This document shows, piece by piece, positions 1-8,376 of a stretch of DNA of 64,000 nt (within the stretch, counting starts at the first letter, position 1; each line of letters begins with the position of its first letter). Both the position numbers and the translations under genes were made by a program. Origin of the DNA: Actinomadura physcomitrii (GTDB lineage: Bacteria; Actinomycetota; Actinomycetes; Streptosporangiales; Streptosporangiaceae); assembly GCF_008923205.2 (NCBI RefSeq), contig NZ_WBMS02000005.1, positions 56,154 to 120,153 of the forward strand. Reading direction: 5' to 3'. The notes below the pieces were generated by a model. It ran no database searches. It saw only the letters and a program-made list of their open reading frames with translations, and was not told where the DNA came from.

Positions 1-14
1 GGGGGGCTGCGCCC

Positions 15-86
<72 letters not shown>

Positions 87-117
87 GGGGCCGTATCCGG
101 AAGGACACCGCATCCCG

Positions 118-1305
118 ATGCGCACCATTGACGATCTGGACGTCGCCGGCCGGAAGGTGCTGGTCCGCGCGGACCTGAACGTCCCGCTGCAGGACGGCGC
201 GATCACCGACGACGGGCGGATCCGGGCCAGCCTGCCCACGATCGAGACGCTGCTCGCCAAGGGCGCCAAGGTCATCGTCTGCGCCCACCTCGGCCGCCCG
301 AAGGGCGAGGTCAGGCCGGAGTTCTCGCTCGCGCCCGCGGCCGGCCGGCTCGGTGAGCTGCTCGGCGTTCGCGTGGTGTTCGCCGACGACGTGGTGGGCG
401 CGTCCGCGCACGCCGCGGTCGGCGGGCTCGGCGACGGCGACGTCGCGCTGCTGGAGAACCTGCGCTTCGAGCCGGGCGAGACCAGCAAGGACGACGCCGA
501 GCGCGGCGCGTTCGCCGACCGGCTCGCCGCCCTCGCCGACGTCTACGTCGGCGACGGGTTCGGCGCCGTGCACCGCCGGCACGCGAGCGTCTACGACGTG
601 CCGAAGCGGCTCCCGCACGCCGCCGGCGACCTGATCGCCACCGAGGTCTCGGTGCTGGAGAAGCTCACCGAGCGGGTCGAGCGGCCCTACGCGGTGGTTC
701 TCGGCGGCTCCAAGGTCTCCGACAAGCTCGGCGTGATCGACAACCTGCTCGGCAAGGCCGACCGCATCCTGATCGGCGGCGGCATGGTCTTCACCTTCCT
801 CAAGGCGCAGGGCCACGAGGTCGGGAGGAGCCTGCTCGAGGAGGACCAGCTCGGCACCGTCCGCGAGTACCTGCGGCGCGCCGAGGAGACCGGCGTGGAG
901 TTCGTGCTGCCGGTGGACGTCGTCGCCGCGACCGAATTCGCCGCGGACGCCGCCCACGACGTGGTCGCCGCCGACGCGATCCCCGCCGACCGGCTCGGCC
1001 TGGACATCGGCCCCGAGTCCGGCAAGCTGTTCGCCTCGCGCCTCGCCGGCGCGAAGACGGTGTTCTGGAACGGCCCGATGGGCGTGTTCGAGATGGAGCC
1101 GTACGCGCACGGCACCCGCGCCGTCGCGCAGGGCCTGATCGACTCCGGCGCGTTCACCGTCGTCGGCGGCGGCGACTCGGCCGCGGCCGTCCGGCGGCTC
1201 GGCTTCGACGAGGCCGCGTTCTCGCACATCTCGACCGGCGGCGGCGCCAGCCTCGAATACCTCGAGGGCAAGGCGCTGCCCGGCCTGCAGGCACTGGAGG
1301 ACTGA
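118..1305 (+). CDS. pgk: Phosphoglycerate kinase
   Basis: Cytosolic glycolytic enzyme transferring phosphate between 1,3-bisphosphoglycerate and ADP. The 395-residue product has family length. The N-terminal substrate site is visible ([11 protein letters not shown] near residue 18, HLGRPKG near 57), as are the central GGSKVSDK segment and the C-terminal nucleotide site with [11 protein letters not shown] and [14 protein letters not shown]. The ATG start follows a GGAAGGAC-like ribosome site about a dozen bases upstream and gives the expected N-terminus. tpiA starts 3 bp after its stop, so the two are one operon; in many actinomycetes gap lies just upstream, outside this window. Identification is secure. 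Confidence 0.97.
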   Translation: MRTIDDLDVAGRKVLVRADLNVPLQDGAITDDGRIRASLPTIETLLAKGAKVIVCAHLGRPKGEVRPEFSLAPAAGRLGELLGVRVVFADDVVGASAHAAVGGLGDGDVALLENLRFEPGETSKDDAERGAFADRLAALADVYVGDGFGAVHRRHASVYDVPKRLPHAAGDLIATEVSVLEKLTERVERPYAVVLGGSKVSDKLGVIDNLLGKADRILIGGGMVFTFLKAQGHEVGRSLLEEDQLGTVREYLRRAEETGVEFVLPVDVVAATEFAADAAHDVVAADAIPADRLGLDIGPESGKLFASRLAGAKTVFWNGPMGVFEMEPYAHGTRAVAQGLIDSGAFTVVGGGDSAAAVRRLGFDEAAFSHISTGGGASLEYLEGKALPGLQALED

Positions 1306-1308
1306 CCG

Positions 1309-2103
1309 ATGGCCGCCGCGACCCCCGCCCGCAAGCCGCTGATGGCGGGCAACTGGAAGATGAACAAGAACCACCTGGACGCGCTGCTGCTCGTCCAGAA
1401 GATGGCGTTCGCGCTGAAGGAGCCCGACTTCGAGGCCGTCGACGTCGTCGTGTGCCCGCCGTTCACCGACCTGCGCACGGTGCAGACGGTGATCGCGGCC
1501 GACAACTACGCCATCCGGTACGGCGCCCAGGATGTCTCGCAGCACGCCTCGGGCGCCTACACCGGCGAGATCGCCGCGTCGATGCTGGCGAAGCTCGGCT
1601 GCTCCTATGTGATCGTGGGGCACTCCGAGCGGCGCGAGTACCACGGGGAGGACGACGCGCTCGTCAACGCCAAGGCCAAGGCGGTCCTCGGCGCGGAGAT
1701 GAGCCCGATCGTATGCATCGGCGAGGGGCTGCACGTCCGGCGGGCCGGCGAGCACGTCGCGCACTGCGTGACGCAGCTGGACGGCGCGCTGGAGAAGATC
1801 ACCGCCGAGCAGGTGCGGCGCACGGTGATCGCCTACGAGCCGGTCTGGGCGATCGGCACCGGCGAGGTCGCCACGCCGCAGGACGCGCAGGAGGTCTGCG
1901 GGGCGATCCGCACCCGGCTCGCCGAGCTGTACGACGGCGGAGTGGCCGATCAGGTGCGTATCCTGTACGGCGGCTCGGTGAAGGGCGACAACATCGCCAG
2001 GCTGATGGCGCAGCCCGACGTGGACGGCGCGTTGGTCGGTGGTGCCAGCCTCGACCCGGGCGAGTTCGTCAAGATCTGCCGGTACCGGGATCTCCCGGCC
2101 TGA
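1309..2103 (+). CDS. tpiA: Triosephosphate isomerase
   Basis: Interconverts dihydroxyacetone phosphate and glyceraldehyde 3-phosphate. The 264-residue TIM barrel has all catalytic elements: the Lys of GNWKMN near residue 17, the His of IVGHSERR near 104, the Glu of [10 protein letters not shown] near 176 with its flexible lid, and the phosphate-binding [11 protein letters not shown] and GALVGGASL segments. It begins 3 bp after pgk and is almost certainly co-transcribed with it. A 160-bp gap with a small hairpin separates it from secG. Confidence 0.97.
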   Translation: MAAATPARKPLMAGNWKMNKNHLDALLLVQKMAFALKEPDFEAVDVVVCPPFTDLRTVQTVIAADNYAIRYGAQDVSQHASGAYTGEIAASMLAKLGCSYVIVGHSERREYHGEDDALVNAKAKAVLGAEMSPIVCIGEGLHVRRAGEHVAHCVTQLDGALEKITAEQVRRTVIAYEPVWAIGTGEVATPQDAQEVCGAIRTRLAELYDGGVADQVRILYGGSVKGDNIARLMAQPDVDGALVGGASLDPGEFVKICRYRDLPA

Positions 2104-2221
2104 TCAAAACTGATCAATTCCGCGTGACATGGGGGTTCTTGCCGAACCAGCGGGTAGTTCGTCGTACCCTTCGTAGCTGACGGGTAAACCGCCCGGCTCG
2201 ATCCTCCGTCCCGACAGACGA

Positions 2222-2240
2222 GGCCCCGCACCGCGGGGCC
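2222..2240 (+). other. Small GC hairpin ahead of secG
   Basis: GGCCCCGC, a 3-nt ACC loop, then GCGGGGCC form a perfect 8-bp stem 25 bp upstream of the secG start. There is no T-run. It could be an attenuator or processing site between the glycolytic genes and secG. Confidence 0.4.
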
Positions 2241-2264
2241 GGCCAGAGAAGGCGCTGAAGAACT

Positions 2265-2507
2265 GTGATCATCGCATCGTCCATCGTGCTCATCGTCACG
2301 AGCCTGCTGATGGTGGTCCTCGTCCTGATGCACAAGGGCAAGGGCGGGGGACTGTCCGACATGTTCGGTGGCGGCATCTCGTCGTCGCTCGGCGGCTCGT
2401 CGGTGGTGGAGCGCAACCTGGACCGGCTGACGATCGGCGTCGGGGTGGTCTGGTTCGCCTCGATCATCGTGCTCGGGCTGCTGTTCAAGCACAAGGGCGT
2501 CGGCTGA
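2265..2507 (+). CDS. secG: Preprotein translocase subunit SecG
   Basis: Small integral membrane partner of SecY/SecE that assists SecA-driven protein export. The 80-residue product has two membrane segments (about residues 2-20 and 54-74) around the conserved loop HKGKGGGLSDMFGGG, the SecG signature. The start is GTG. Lying directly after pgk-tpiA is the usual actinomycete arrangement. The annotation rests on both motif and context. Confidence 0.93.
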   Translation: MIIASSIVLIVTSLLMVVLVLMHKGKGGGLSDMFGGGISSSLGGSSVVERNLDRLTIGVGVVWFASIIVLGLLFKHKGVG

Positions 2508-2588
2508 GCCGCCCGTCCAACACGTTCGAGCGCCGCGCCGTCCTCGGAGGTCCCTGGCGGCGGCGGCACACAAAGCGAGGAGTAGTCC

Positions 2589-2963
2589 GTGGGTAGTGGC
2601 AACGCGATTCGGGGCAGCCGCGTCGGGGCCGGTCCAATGGGAGAGGCGGAGCGCGGCGACGCAGCCCCCCGCGTCTGGGTGACCTTCTACTGCGCCAACC
2701 GGCACGAGACCCGCCCCAGCTTCGCGACCGACGTCGCGGTCCCCGAGACGTGGGACTGCCCGCGCTGCGGGTTCCCGGCCGGGCAGGACGCGGAGAACCC
2801 GCCGGCGCCGCCGAAGACCGAGCCCTACAAGACGCATCTGGCGTACGTGAAGGAGCGGCGCAGCGACGAGGACGGCGAGGCCATCCTCGAGGAGGCGCTG
2901 GCCAAGCTGCGCGAGAAGCGCGCCGCGGTGAAGAAGGCCCTGGAGGCCGCCGGCCGGAGCTGA
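2589..2963 (+). CDS. rbpA: RNA polymerase-binding protein RbpA
   Basis: Actinobacterial protein that binds RNA polymerase and the principal sigma factor, stabilising open complexes and affecting rifampicin tolerance. The 124-residue product has the basic N-terminal tail with GSGNAIRGSRVG, a central zinc-type fold with Cys and His ligands (FYCANRHETRPSF and WDCPRCGFPA), and an acidic helical sigma-interaction region ending in LREKRAAVKKALE. The GTG start follows GAGGAG at good spacing. A strong hairpin terminator lies 28 bp past the stop. secG-rbpA adjacency is common in actinomycetes. Confidence 0.94.
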   Translation: MGSGNAIRGSRVGAGPMGEAERGDAAPRVWVTFYCANRHETRPSFATDVAVPETWDCPRCGFPAGQDAENPPAPPKTEPYKTHLAYVKERRSDEDGEAILEEALAKLREKRAAVKKALEAAGRS

Positions 2964-2990
2964 CCCCTCCGCCGCATCGGCACCGAGCCG

Positions 2991-3021
2991 TGGCCCGGTC
3001 CCCGTCGAGGGGGCCGGGCCA
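2991..3021 (+). terminator. Hairpin terminator after rbpA
   Basis: TGGCCCGGTCCCC, loop GTCGA, then GGGGGCCGGGCCA pair over 13 bp with one G-U wobble. There is no U-tract, as is common in high-GC actinomycetes. It probably ends the pgk-tpiA-secG-rbpA transcript. Confidence 0.7.
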
Positions 3022-3145
3022 CAGGCTTTCCACCGGCATCGGCGCGATCGCCGGTCCCGTGGTCGAAGCCGTGGTTCGAGCGGCTCATCAGGCTCGATAT
3101 CCGAATGGATATGGGACCGCGAGGGATATCCGTATTGGACGTCGC

Positions 3146-3294
3146 GGCTGCCTCTGCTTCGCATTCTCGCCTTCGCGGCCGACCTGGCGATCGGCCGGCT
3201 CTTCGACCTCGGAGCGGCCGGCGCCACCGCGGCCATGCTCGGCGTCGGCGCGATAGCGCTGCTGGCCGCCGCGGCGACGCTCCGCATCGAATAA
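3146..3294 (+). pseudogene. C-terminal remnant of a membrane transporter
   Basis: An open frame ending in TAA at 3292-3294 encodes a hydrophobic tail containing LAFAADLAIGRLFDLG, then GAAGATAAMLGVGAIALLAA and ATLRIE. It resembles the last one or two membrane segments of an MFS-type permease. No start codon or N-terminal part is found upstream; the frame degenerates before about 3140. Most likely the tail of a transporter otherwise deleted, next to the AsnC gene. The family assignment is weak. Confidence 0.35.
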
Positions 3295-3371
3295 TCTTCG
3301 GGATACGGGACGTACGGACGTGATTCCCGCGCGGGAGTTCGGCGTCCGGCCGGGAATTCGGGAGGAGCCCC

Positions 3372-3863
3372 ATGGACGCGGTCGATCAGGCGATCCTGCG
3401 GCGGTTGCAGCGGGACGGGCGGCAGACGAACCGGGAACTGGCCGACGCGGTGGGGGTCGCCCCGTCCACGGCGCTGGAGCGGACGCGGGCGCTGCGCTCG
3501 CGCGGCGTCATCACCGGCTTCCACGCGGCGGTCGACTTCGAGCGGCTCGGCCGCGGCGTGCAGGCGCTGATCTCCATCCGGATCCGGCCGCAGTCGCGCG
3601 AGGCGATCGAGTCGGCCCGCGACAGCATGGCCGCGATGCCCGAGGCCGTGGGCGTCTTCGTCGTGACGGGCAACGAGGACCTGTTCGTCCACGTGGCGGT
3701 GCCCAGCACCACGTACCTGCGGGACTTCGTGCTCGACCGGCTGGCCCGCCGCAAGGAGTTCGTGGACGTGCGCACCCTCGTGGTGTACGACTACGTCCAG
3801 CCGAAGGAGCAGGGCGAACTTCCGGCGGCTGAGGCGCGCGATGGGCGAACGCCGTACGCCTGA
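3372..3863 (+). CDS. Lrp/AsnC family transcriptional regulator
   Basis: DNA-binding feast/famine regulator of 163 residues. The N-terminal winged helix (MDAVDQAILRRLQRDGRQTN, then the recognition helix around VAPSTALERTRALRSRGVI, residues 22-48) is followed by the RAM ligand-binding and oligomerisation domain from about residue 60 to 145. The ATG has a GGGAGGAG ribosome site. An EamA-type permease follows in the same direction after 109 bp with a 7+7 inverted repeat between, the usual layout for an Lrp-family regulator controlling an amino-acid or metabolite exporter. The ligand is unknown. Confidence 0.9.
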   Translation: MDAVDQAILRRLQRDGRQTNRELADAVGVAPSTALERTRALRSRGVITGFHAAVDFERLGRGVQALISIRIRPQSREAIESARDSMAAMPEAVGVFVVTGNEDLFVHVAVPSTTYLRDFVLDRLARRKEFVDVRTLVVYDYVQPKEQGELPAAEARDGRTPYA

Positions 3864-3870
3864 GCGGACG

Positions 3871-3890
3871 TTCGGCGCCGCTTCGCCGAA
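3871..3890. promoter_or_regulatory. Inverted repeat, possible AsnC-type operator
   Basis: TTCGGCG, 6 nt, CGCCGAA lies 7 bp after the regulator stop and about 80 bp before the EamA gene. It may be an operator for the adjacent Lrp-type protein, or a weak terminator. Confidence 0.4.
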
Positions 3891-3972
3891 GAACCGGCGG
3901 GGCAGGCGGAGCATTCCGAACGAATGACGGCTCACGAGGCCTGGCGCCGCATTCGTGCCTAGCTTCGGGGGC

Positions 3973-4989
3973 ATGGACCGACGAAACAATCCGTCCGCCG
4001 CACTGCTGGTCCTGGCGGCAGGCGTCCTGTGGGGCACCGTGGGACCGGCGCAGGTGCTGGCCGGTTCCGCCGCGAGCCCGGTCGCGGTCGGCGGCGCCCG
4101 GATCCTCTCCGGCGGGGTGGTCCTCGCCGCGTTGGTGCTCGCGGTCGACCCGCGGGCGTTCCGCGCGCTGTCGCGGCGCACCTGGCCGCCGGTGGCCGCC
4201 GCGTCCGCCGCCACGGGGATCTTCCAGGCGTCGTTCTTCAGCGCGGTCGGCCGGACGGGCGCCGCGGTCGCGACCGCCGTGGTGTTCGGGCTCGCGCCCG
4301 TCTCGACCGGGCTGTGCGAGCGGCTGGTGCTCCGGACGCGGCTGAGCGGCCGCTGGTGGGCGGGCACGGCCTGCGCGATCGGCGGTGTCGCGCTGCTGGC
4401 GGCACCGGGCCCGGACGCCCGCGCCGACCTGCTCGGCGTCGCGCTCAGCCTGGTCGCCGGGACGTGCTTCGGCGTGTACACGGTGGCGGCGAAGGTCCTG
4501 ACCGGCCGCAGCGGGCCGGGCGCCGGCGCGACGGGGATGGCGGCGGCGGTGTCGGTGACGCTGCTCGCCGGCGGATCGGTGCTGCTGCCCTGGACGCTCG
4601 CGGACCTGCCGGCCCTCGCGGCGCCGCGGTCGGCGGGCCTGGTGGCCTGGCTCGGCATCGCCGCGACCGCCGCCGCGTACATGTCCTTCGTCACGGGCCT
4701 GCACCGGGTGAGCGCGGCGACGGCCGGGACGCTGAGCCTGGCCGAGCCGCTCGTGGCCGCCGTGCTGGCCGTGGCCGTGCTGGGGGAGCGGATGTCCGGG
4801 CGCGTCGCGGCCGGGGCGGTGCTGCTGCTCGGCGGGCTGGTCGTGGTGTCGCTCCCGGCCCGGACGTCCCGGACGTCCCGGGCCCGCCGCGCACGGCGAG
4901 GACGAGAGACGTCCGAGGCGGCTCGCTATGATGGCGCGTACGCGACTGGCGCAGTCAAGGTGGAGACGACCACCGGGGAGCGAAACTAG
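3973..4989 (+). CDS. EamA (DMT) family transporter
   Basis: Inner-membrane permease of the drug/metabolite transporter superfamily, 338 residues, with ten predicted membrane segments in two repeated EamA halves; the second half ends with GTLSLAEPLVAAVLAVAVLGERM. The ATG is preceded by TAGCTT seven bases upstream, so the transcript is probably leaderless; a longer GTG start at 3955 is less likely. The substrate is unknown, but the AsnC regulator upstream suggests amino-acid or metabolite efflux. The hydrophilic tail, about the last 45 residues, looks unlike the family, and its final codons overlap the riboswitch aptamer at 4937-5016. Confidence 0.85.
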   Translation: MDRRNNPSAALLVLAAGVLWGTVGPAQVLAGSAASPVAVGGARILSGGVVLAALVLAVDPRAFRALSRRTWPPVAAASAATGIFQASFFSAVGRTGAAVATAVVFGLAPVSTGLCERLVLRTRLSGRWWAGTACAIGGVALLAAPGPDARADLLGVALSLVAGTCFGVYTVAAKVLTGRSGPGAGATGMAAAVSVTLLAGGSVLLPWTLADLPALAAPRSAGLVAWLGIAATAAAYMSFVTGLHRVSAATAGTLSLAEPLVAAVLAVAVLGERMSGRVAAGAVLLLGGLVVVSLPARTSRTSRARRARRGRETSEAARYDGAYATGAVKVETTTGERN

Positions 4990-5016
4990 TCCGCACGCCG
5001 CGCGCCTGGGTGTACG
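4937..5016 (+). ncRNA. ZTP (pfl) riboswitch upstream of glyA
   Basis: The aptamer has the signatures of the ZTP/ZMP-sensing pfl RNA. P1 pairs CGTAC (4937-4941) with GTACG (5012-5016). The 5' core is GACTGGCG (4944-4951). A GGTGG/CCACC stem (4959-4963 with 4970-4974) leads into CCGGGGAGCG (4973-4982). The 3' core is CGCGCCTGGG (5001-5010). Such riboswitches sense the purine intermediate ZTP/ZMP and turn on one-carbon genes, often glyA, which starts 58 bp downstream. A GC-rich hairpin at 5020-5032 and the ribosome site at about 5065 form a plausible expression platform. Identified by eye from consensus elements and pairing. Confidence 0.82.
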
Positions 5017-5073
5017 GGTCCCCTGGCCGGGGCGCCCGCAGCGCGTTCCGGCGCGAGCAGCGCGGAGGTAGTC

Positions 5074-6345
5074 GTGCACGAACCCGCCGTCCCTCATCTG
5101 CAGGCCGCGGACCCCGAGATCGCCGGGCTGGTCGAGGCGGAGGCCCGCCGCCAGTTCGAGAAGATCCGGCTGATCGCCTCGGAGAACTACGTGTCGCCCG
5201 CGGTGCTGGAGGCCACCGGCTCCGTCCTGACCAACAAGTACTCCGAGGGTTACGCGGGCAAGCGGTACTACGAGGGCCAGCAGAACGTCGACCCGATCGA
5301 GCTGGCGGCCATCGGCCGGGCGAAGGGGCTGTTCGGCGTCGAGCACGCCAACGTCCAGCCGTACTCCGGCTCGCCCGCCAACCTCGCCGTCTACCTGGCG
5401 TTCCTCGACCCCGGCGACCCGGTGATGGGCCTGTCGCTGCCGATGGGCGGGCACCTGACGCACGGCTGGTCGGTGTCGGCCACCGGCAAGTGGTTCACGC
5501 CCGTCCGGTACGAGGTGCGCGCCGACACCGGCCGCGTCGACATGGACGAGGTCCGCGACCTGGCGCTGAAGGAGCGGCCGAAGCTGATCTGGTGCGGCGG
5601 GACGGCGGTGCCCCGCACCATCGACTTCCCGGCGTTCGCCGAGATCGCCCGCGAGGCCGGCGCGGTCCTCGCCGCCGACATCGCGCACATCGCGGGCCTG
5701 GTCGCGGGCGGCGCGCACCCGTCCCCGGTGGGCCACGCCGACGTGATCACCACGACCACGCACAAGACGCTGCGCGGCCCGCGCGGCGCGATGGTCATGT
5801 CGACGGCCGAGCACGCGAAGGCGGTCGACAAGGCCGTCTTCCCCGGCCTGCAGGGCGGCCCGCACAACCACACCACCGCCGCGATCGCCGTCGCGCTGAA
5901 GGAGGCCGCCGCGCCGGACTTCTCCCGCTACGCCCACCAGGTCGTCGCGAACGCGAAGGCGCTCGCGGCGGCGCTGGCCGAGCGCGGCTACGACCTGGTC
6001 TCCGGCGGCACCGACAACCACCTGATCCTCATCGACCTGACGAACAAGGGCGTCGCGGGCAAGCCCGCCGCGCAGGCCCTCGACCGCGCCGGCATCGAGC
6101 TGAACTACAACGCCGTCCCATTCGACCCGCGCAAGCCGTTCGACCCCTCGGGGCTGCGGCTCGGCACCGGCGCGATCACCACCCGCGGGCTGGACGAGGC
6201 GCGGATGCCGCAGGTCGCGGCCTGGATCGACGAGGTCGTGCGGGCCGCCGCCCGGGCGGACGAGACGGTCGTCGAGCGGGTCGCGGGCGAGGTCCGCGAG
6301 CTGCTCGCCGGCTACCCGATGCCGGGGTGGGCGCCCACCCCCTGA
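5074..6345 (+). CDS. glyA: Serine hydroxymethyltransferase
   Basis: PLP enzyme converting serine and tetrahydrofolate to glycine and methylene-tetrahydrofolate. The 423-residue product has family length. It shows the N-terminal IRLIASENYVSPAVLEATGS, the KRYYEGQQNVDPIE segment, the DIAHIAGLVAGG strand and the PLP-lysine motif TTTTHKTLRGPRG near residue 230. The GTG start follows GCGGAGG with good spacing. It lies directly behind a ZTP riboswitch, so expression probably rises when folate one-carbon supply limits purine synthesis. Its 3' end overlaps the convergent methyltransferase gene by 34 bp. Confidence 0.96.
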   Translation: MHEPAVPHLQAADPEIAGLVEAEARRQFEKIRLIASENYVSPAVLEATGSVLTNKYSEGYAGKRYYEGQQNVDPIELAAIGRAKGLFGVEHANVQPYSGSPANLAVYLAFLDPGDPVMGLSLPMGGHLTHGWSVSATGKWFTPVRYEVRADTGRVDMDEVRDLALKERPKLIWCGGTAVPRTIDFPAFAEIAREAGAVLAADIAHIAGLVAGGAHPSPVGHADVITTTTHKTLRGPRGAMVMSTAEHAKAVDKAVFPGLQGGPHNHTTAAIAVALKEAAAPDFSRYAHQVVANAKALAAALAERGYDLVSGGTDNHLILIDLTNKGVAGKPAAQALDRAGIELNYNAVPFDPRKPFDPSGLRLGTGAITTRGLDEARMPQVAAWIDEVVRAAARADETVVERVAGEVRELLAGYPMPGWAPTP

Positions 6346-7139
6346 TCAGCCGGCCGCAGGATCGTGATCATGCGCCAGGCCTCGGGATCGGTGAGGGCGA
6401 CCGCGTCCGCGCCGGTCCCGAAGTCGCCGTACCGGGCGGCGACCTCCAGGCCGCCGGCGAGCCGGATCGCCGCGTCCAGTTCGGTCGCGGTCCAGAACCG
6501 GTAGGGCACGACGTCCGAGATGACGCGGGTCGCGCCGTCCGCCTCGATCGTCATGGTCACGTGGTCGTCGGCGATCTGGGTGACCGGGTCGAGCAGGTCG
6601 GTCGGCTCGCCCCACCGCACGGTCGCGCGCACGCCGTCGCGCTCGACCGTCCAGCCGGTGCTGACGCTCGGGTCGTCCGACAGCCGGTCGCGCGGGTGCG
6701 ACATCTCGATCACGTACAGGCCGCCGGGCGCCAGGTGCGTGGCGACCCGCCGCAGGTGCGCGACGAACGCGTCCAGCGTCATCAGGTGGGACGTGGAGTC
6801 CAGCATGGTCAGCACCAGGTCGAACCGGCGGCGCAGGTCGAACGCCGTCATGTCGTCCTGGACGACCTCGACCGCGACCCCCGCCCGCCCGGCCTCGCGG
6901 GCCGCGTACGCGCACATCCGCGGGTTCAGGTCGAGCGCGGTCGCGGCCAGGCCGCGGCGGGCCAGCTCGCGGGCGTGCTCGGCGGGCCCGGCCGCCAGCT
7001 CCAGCACCGTCCGGACCGGGCCCGCCGTGTCCGGGCGGTGCTCGGCGCACCAGCCGAGCAGCACGCCGGTCTCGGCGCCCACGTCGCGGAACGAGCAGGC
7101 CAGCTCGTAGGCCCAGGGGTCGTCATAGATGCCGGTCAC
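6312..7139 (-). CDS. Class I SAM-dependent methyltransferase
   Basis: Predicted cytosolic methyltransferase of 275 residues with a Rossmann SAM-binding core: motif I VLELAAGPAEHA near residue 45, an acidic residue after strand 2 (ATALDLNPRM), QDDMTAFDL and a motif-IV-like LVLTMLDSTSHL. The C-terminal half (about 150-270) is a beta-rich domain seen in several bacterial methyltransferases of unknown substrate. The start is GTG. It overlaps the upstream ACT-GNAT gene by 17 bp, so the two are probably co-translated. Confidence 0.8.
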   Translation of the reverse strand: MTGIYDDPWAYELACSFRDVGAETGVLLGWCAEHRPDTAGPVRTVLELAAGPAEHARELARRGLAATALDLNPRMCAYAAREAGRAGVAVEVVQDDMTAFDLRRRFDLVLTMLDSTSHLMTLDAFVAHLRRVATHLAPGGLYVIEMSHPRDRLSDDPSVSTGWTVERDGVRATVRWGEPTDLLDPVTQIADDHVTMTIEADGATRVISDVVPYRFWTATELDAAIRLAGGLEVAARYGDFGTGADAVALTDPEAWRMITILRPADQGVGAHPGIG

Positions 7140-8193
7140 TCCGCCATCCTGCCAGCGCGCCGCCGGCGGGGCGGCCGTCCGCGCGCAGCCTGATCTCCAC
7201 GATGCACGGCTCCTCGGTGCGCCGCGTCCGGCCGCCGAGCGAGGTCAGCAGCCGCCGCATCCGCACGTTCTCGCTCAGCGCCGTCGCGCGCAGCTCCACC
7301 AGGCCCCGCTCGCGGGCCAGCCGCAGCAGCAGCTCGGCGAGCGCGCGGCCGAGGCCGCGGCCCTGCCAGCGGTCCTCGACCAGGAACGCCAGCTCCGCGA
7401 CGCCGGGGTCGAGCACGTGGATCAGGTGCGCGAGCGCGAGCAGCGACCCGTCCGGGCCCTCGGCGACGAGCGTCAGGCCGTGCGCCGGGTCGCAGAACCG
7501 CTCGATCGCCCGCGGCGGCGGGTACGGCTTCGGGCTGAAGTAGCGCATCCGGCGGCTGTCCAGCGAGCAGCGCTCGTGCAGCTCGCGGACCGCGCCGGCG
7601 TCGCGCGGCTCGATCGGGCGGACGGTCACGCGCGTGCCGTCGCGCAGCGGCAGGCCGCGGGACGCCGGGCGCGGCGGCTCGGCGGGCAGCGCCGCGCGGA
7701 CGAGTGCGTCGGCGCGCGCGGCCTCCGTCGCGGTGAACGGCATGCCGTACCGCCGGAGCCGGACGGCCCGGCCGTGCCCCAGCGGGACGGTCAGGACGCG
7801 GTCGTCGCCCTCGCCCTCGCGGTCGGCGAGCCGCGCCCACGCGGACTCGTCGGCGCGCAGCAGCTCCGCGAGGATCTCCGGCACCGCGTGCGGTTCGGCG
7901 CGCAGCCGGGACGCCAGCACCAGCGCCCGCGTCGGCTCGTCCACCAGCTCGTGCGGCCGGGCGGGGCGGACTGCCGTGCGCGCGCCGCCCGCCGCGGCGA
8001 GCGTCTCGGCCAGCTCGCGCGGCCCGGCGGCGCCGCGCGGGACGTCCACGAGGAACTCGTCCACGACGCCGCCCGTGTCCACCTGGACGGACAGGGCGAG
8101 GATGTTGGCGCCGCGGCCGGCCAGCGCGGCGGTGAGCAGGGCCAGCCGGCCCGGCCGGTCCTCGATCTCGGTGCGGATGCGGAGCAACGGCAT
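7123..8193 (-). CDS. ACT domain-GNAT acetyltransferase fusion
   Basis: A 356-residue two-domain protein. Residues 1-75 form an ACT-type fold (LLRIRTEIEDRPGRLALLTA), normally a small-molecule sensor. A variable middle leads to a C-terminal GNAT domain from about residue 180, with VTVRPIEPRDAGAVRELHER, the acetyl-CoA loop DRWQGRGLGRALAELLL and ENVRMRRLLTSLGG. ATG at 8193 is chosen because an AAGGGAAC ribosome site precedes it and the ACT domain begins there; the frame is open further upstream without domain support. It overlaps the methyltransferase gene. ACT plus GNAT suggests ligand-controlled lysine acetylation, but the target is unknown. Confidence 0.8.
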   Translation of the reverse strand: MPLLRIRTEIEDRPGRLALLTAALAGRGANILALSVQVDTGGVVDEFLVDVPRGAAGPRELAETLAAAGGARTAVRPARPHELVDEPTRALVLASRLRAEPHAVPEILAELLRADESAWARLADREGEGDDRVLTVPLGHGRAVRLRRYGMPFTATEAARADALVRAALPAEPPRPASRGLPLRDGTRVTVRPIEPRDAGAVRELHERCSLDSRRMRYFSPKPYPPPRAIERFCDPAHGLTLVAEGPDGSLLALAHLIHVLDPGVAELAFLVEDRWQGRGLGRALAELLLRLARERGLVELRATALSENVRMRRLLTSLGGRTRRTEEPCIVEIRLRADGRPAGGALAGWRSDRHL

Positions 8194-8340
8194 GGAACGT
8201 TCCCTTCGCGGGCCGCCGGCCCGGTCGCGGGCGATCCGGGCCCGGACGGTGTCCGGTGCGGACGCGGCCACTCTGGCCGAGGGCTGTTACGCGGGCGCTA
8301 CGTCACCGTGAGCGCGCGGTTTCACATTCCGGACGAGGGC

Positions 8341-8369
8341 TTGAGACGCCCGCCGCGACGGCCTAGCGT
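8341..8369 (+). promoter_or_regulatory. Promoter with leaderless start
   Basis: TTGAGA (8341-8346), a 17-bp spacer, then TAGCGT (8364-8369). The GTG at 8377 is 7 nt after the -10 box, so transcription should begin at or next to the start codon. Confidence 0.6.
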
Positions 8370-8376
8370 GCGGTGG

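Noticed and set aside
1950..4694. A 914-codon minus-strand frame across tpiA to the EamA gene
   Set aside because: It crosses five well-supported plus-strand genes and their terminator and shows no domain. Shadow frame.
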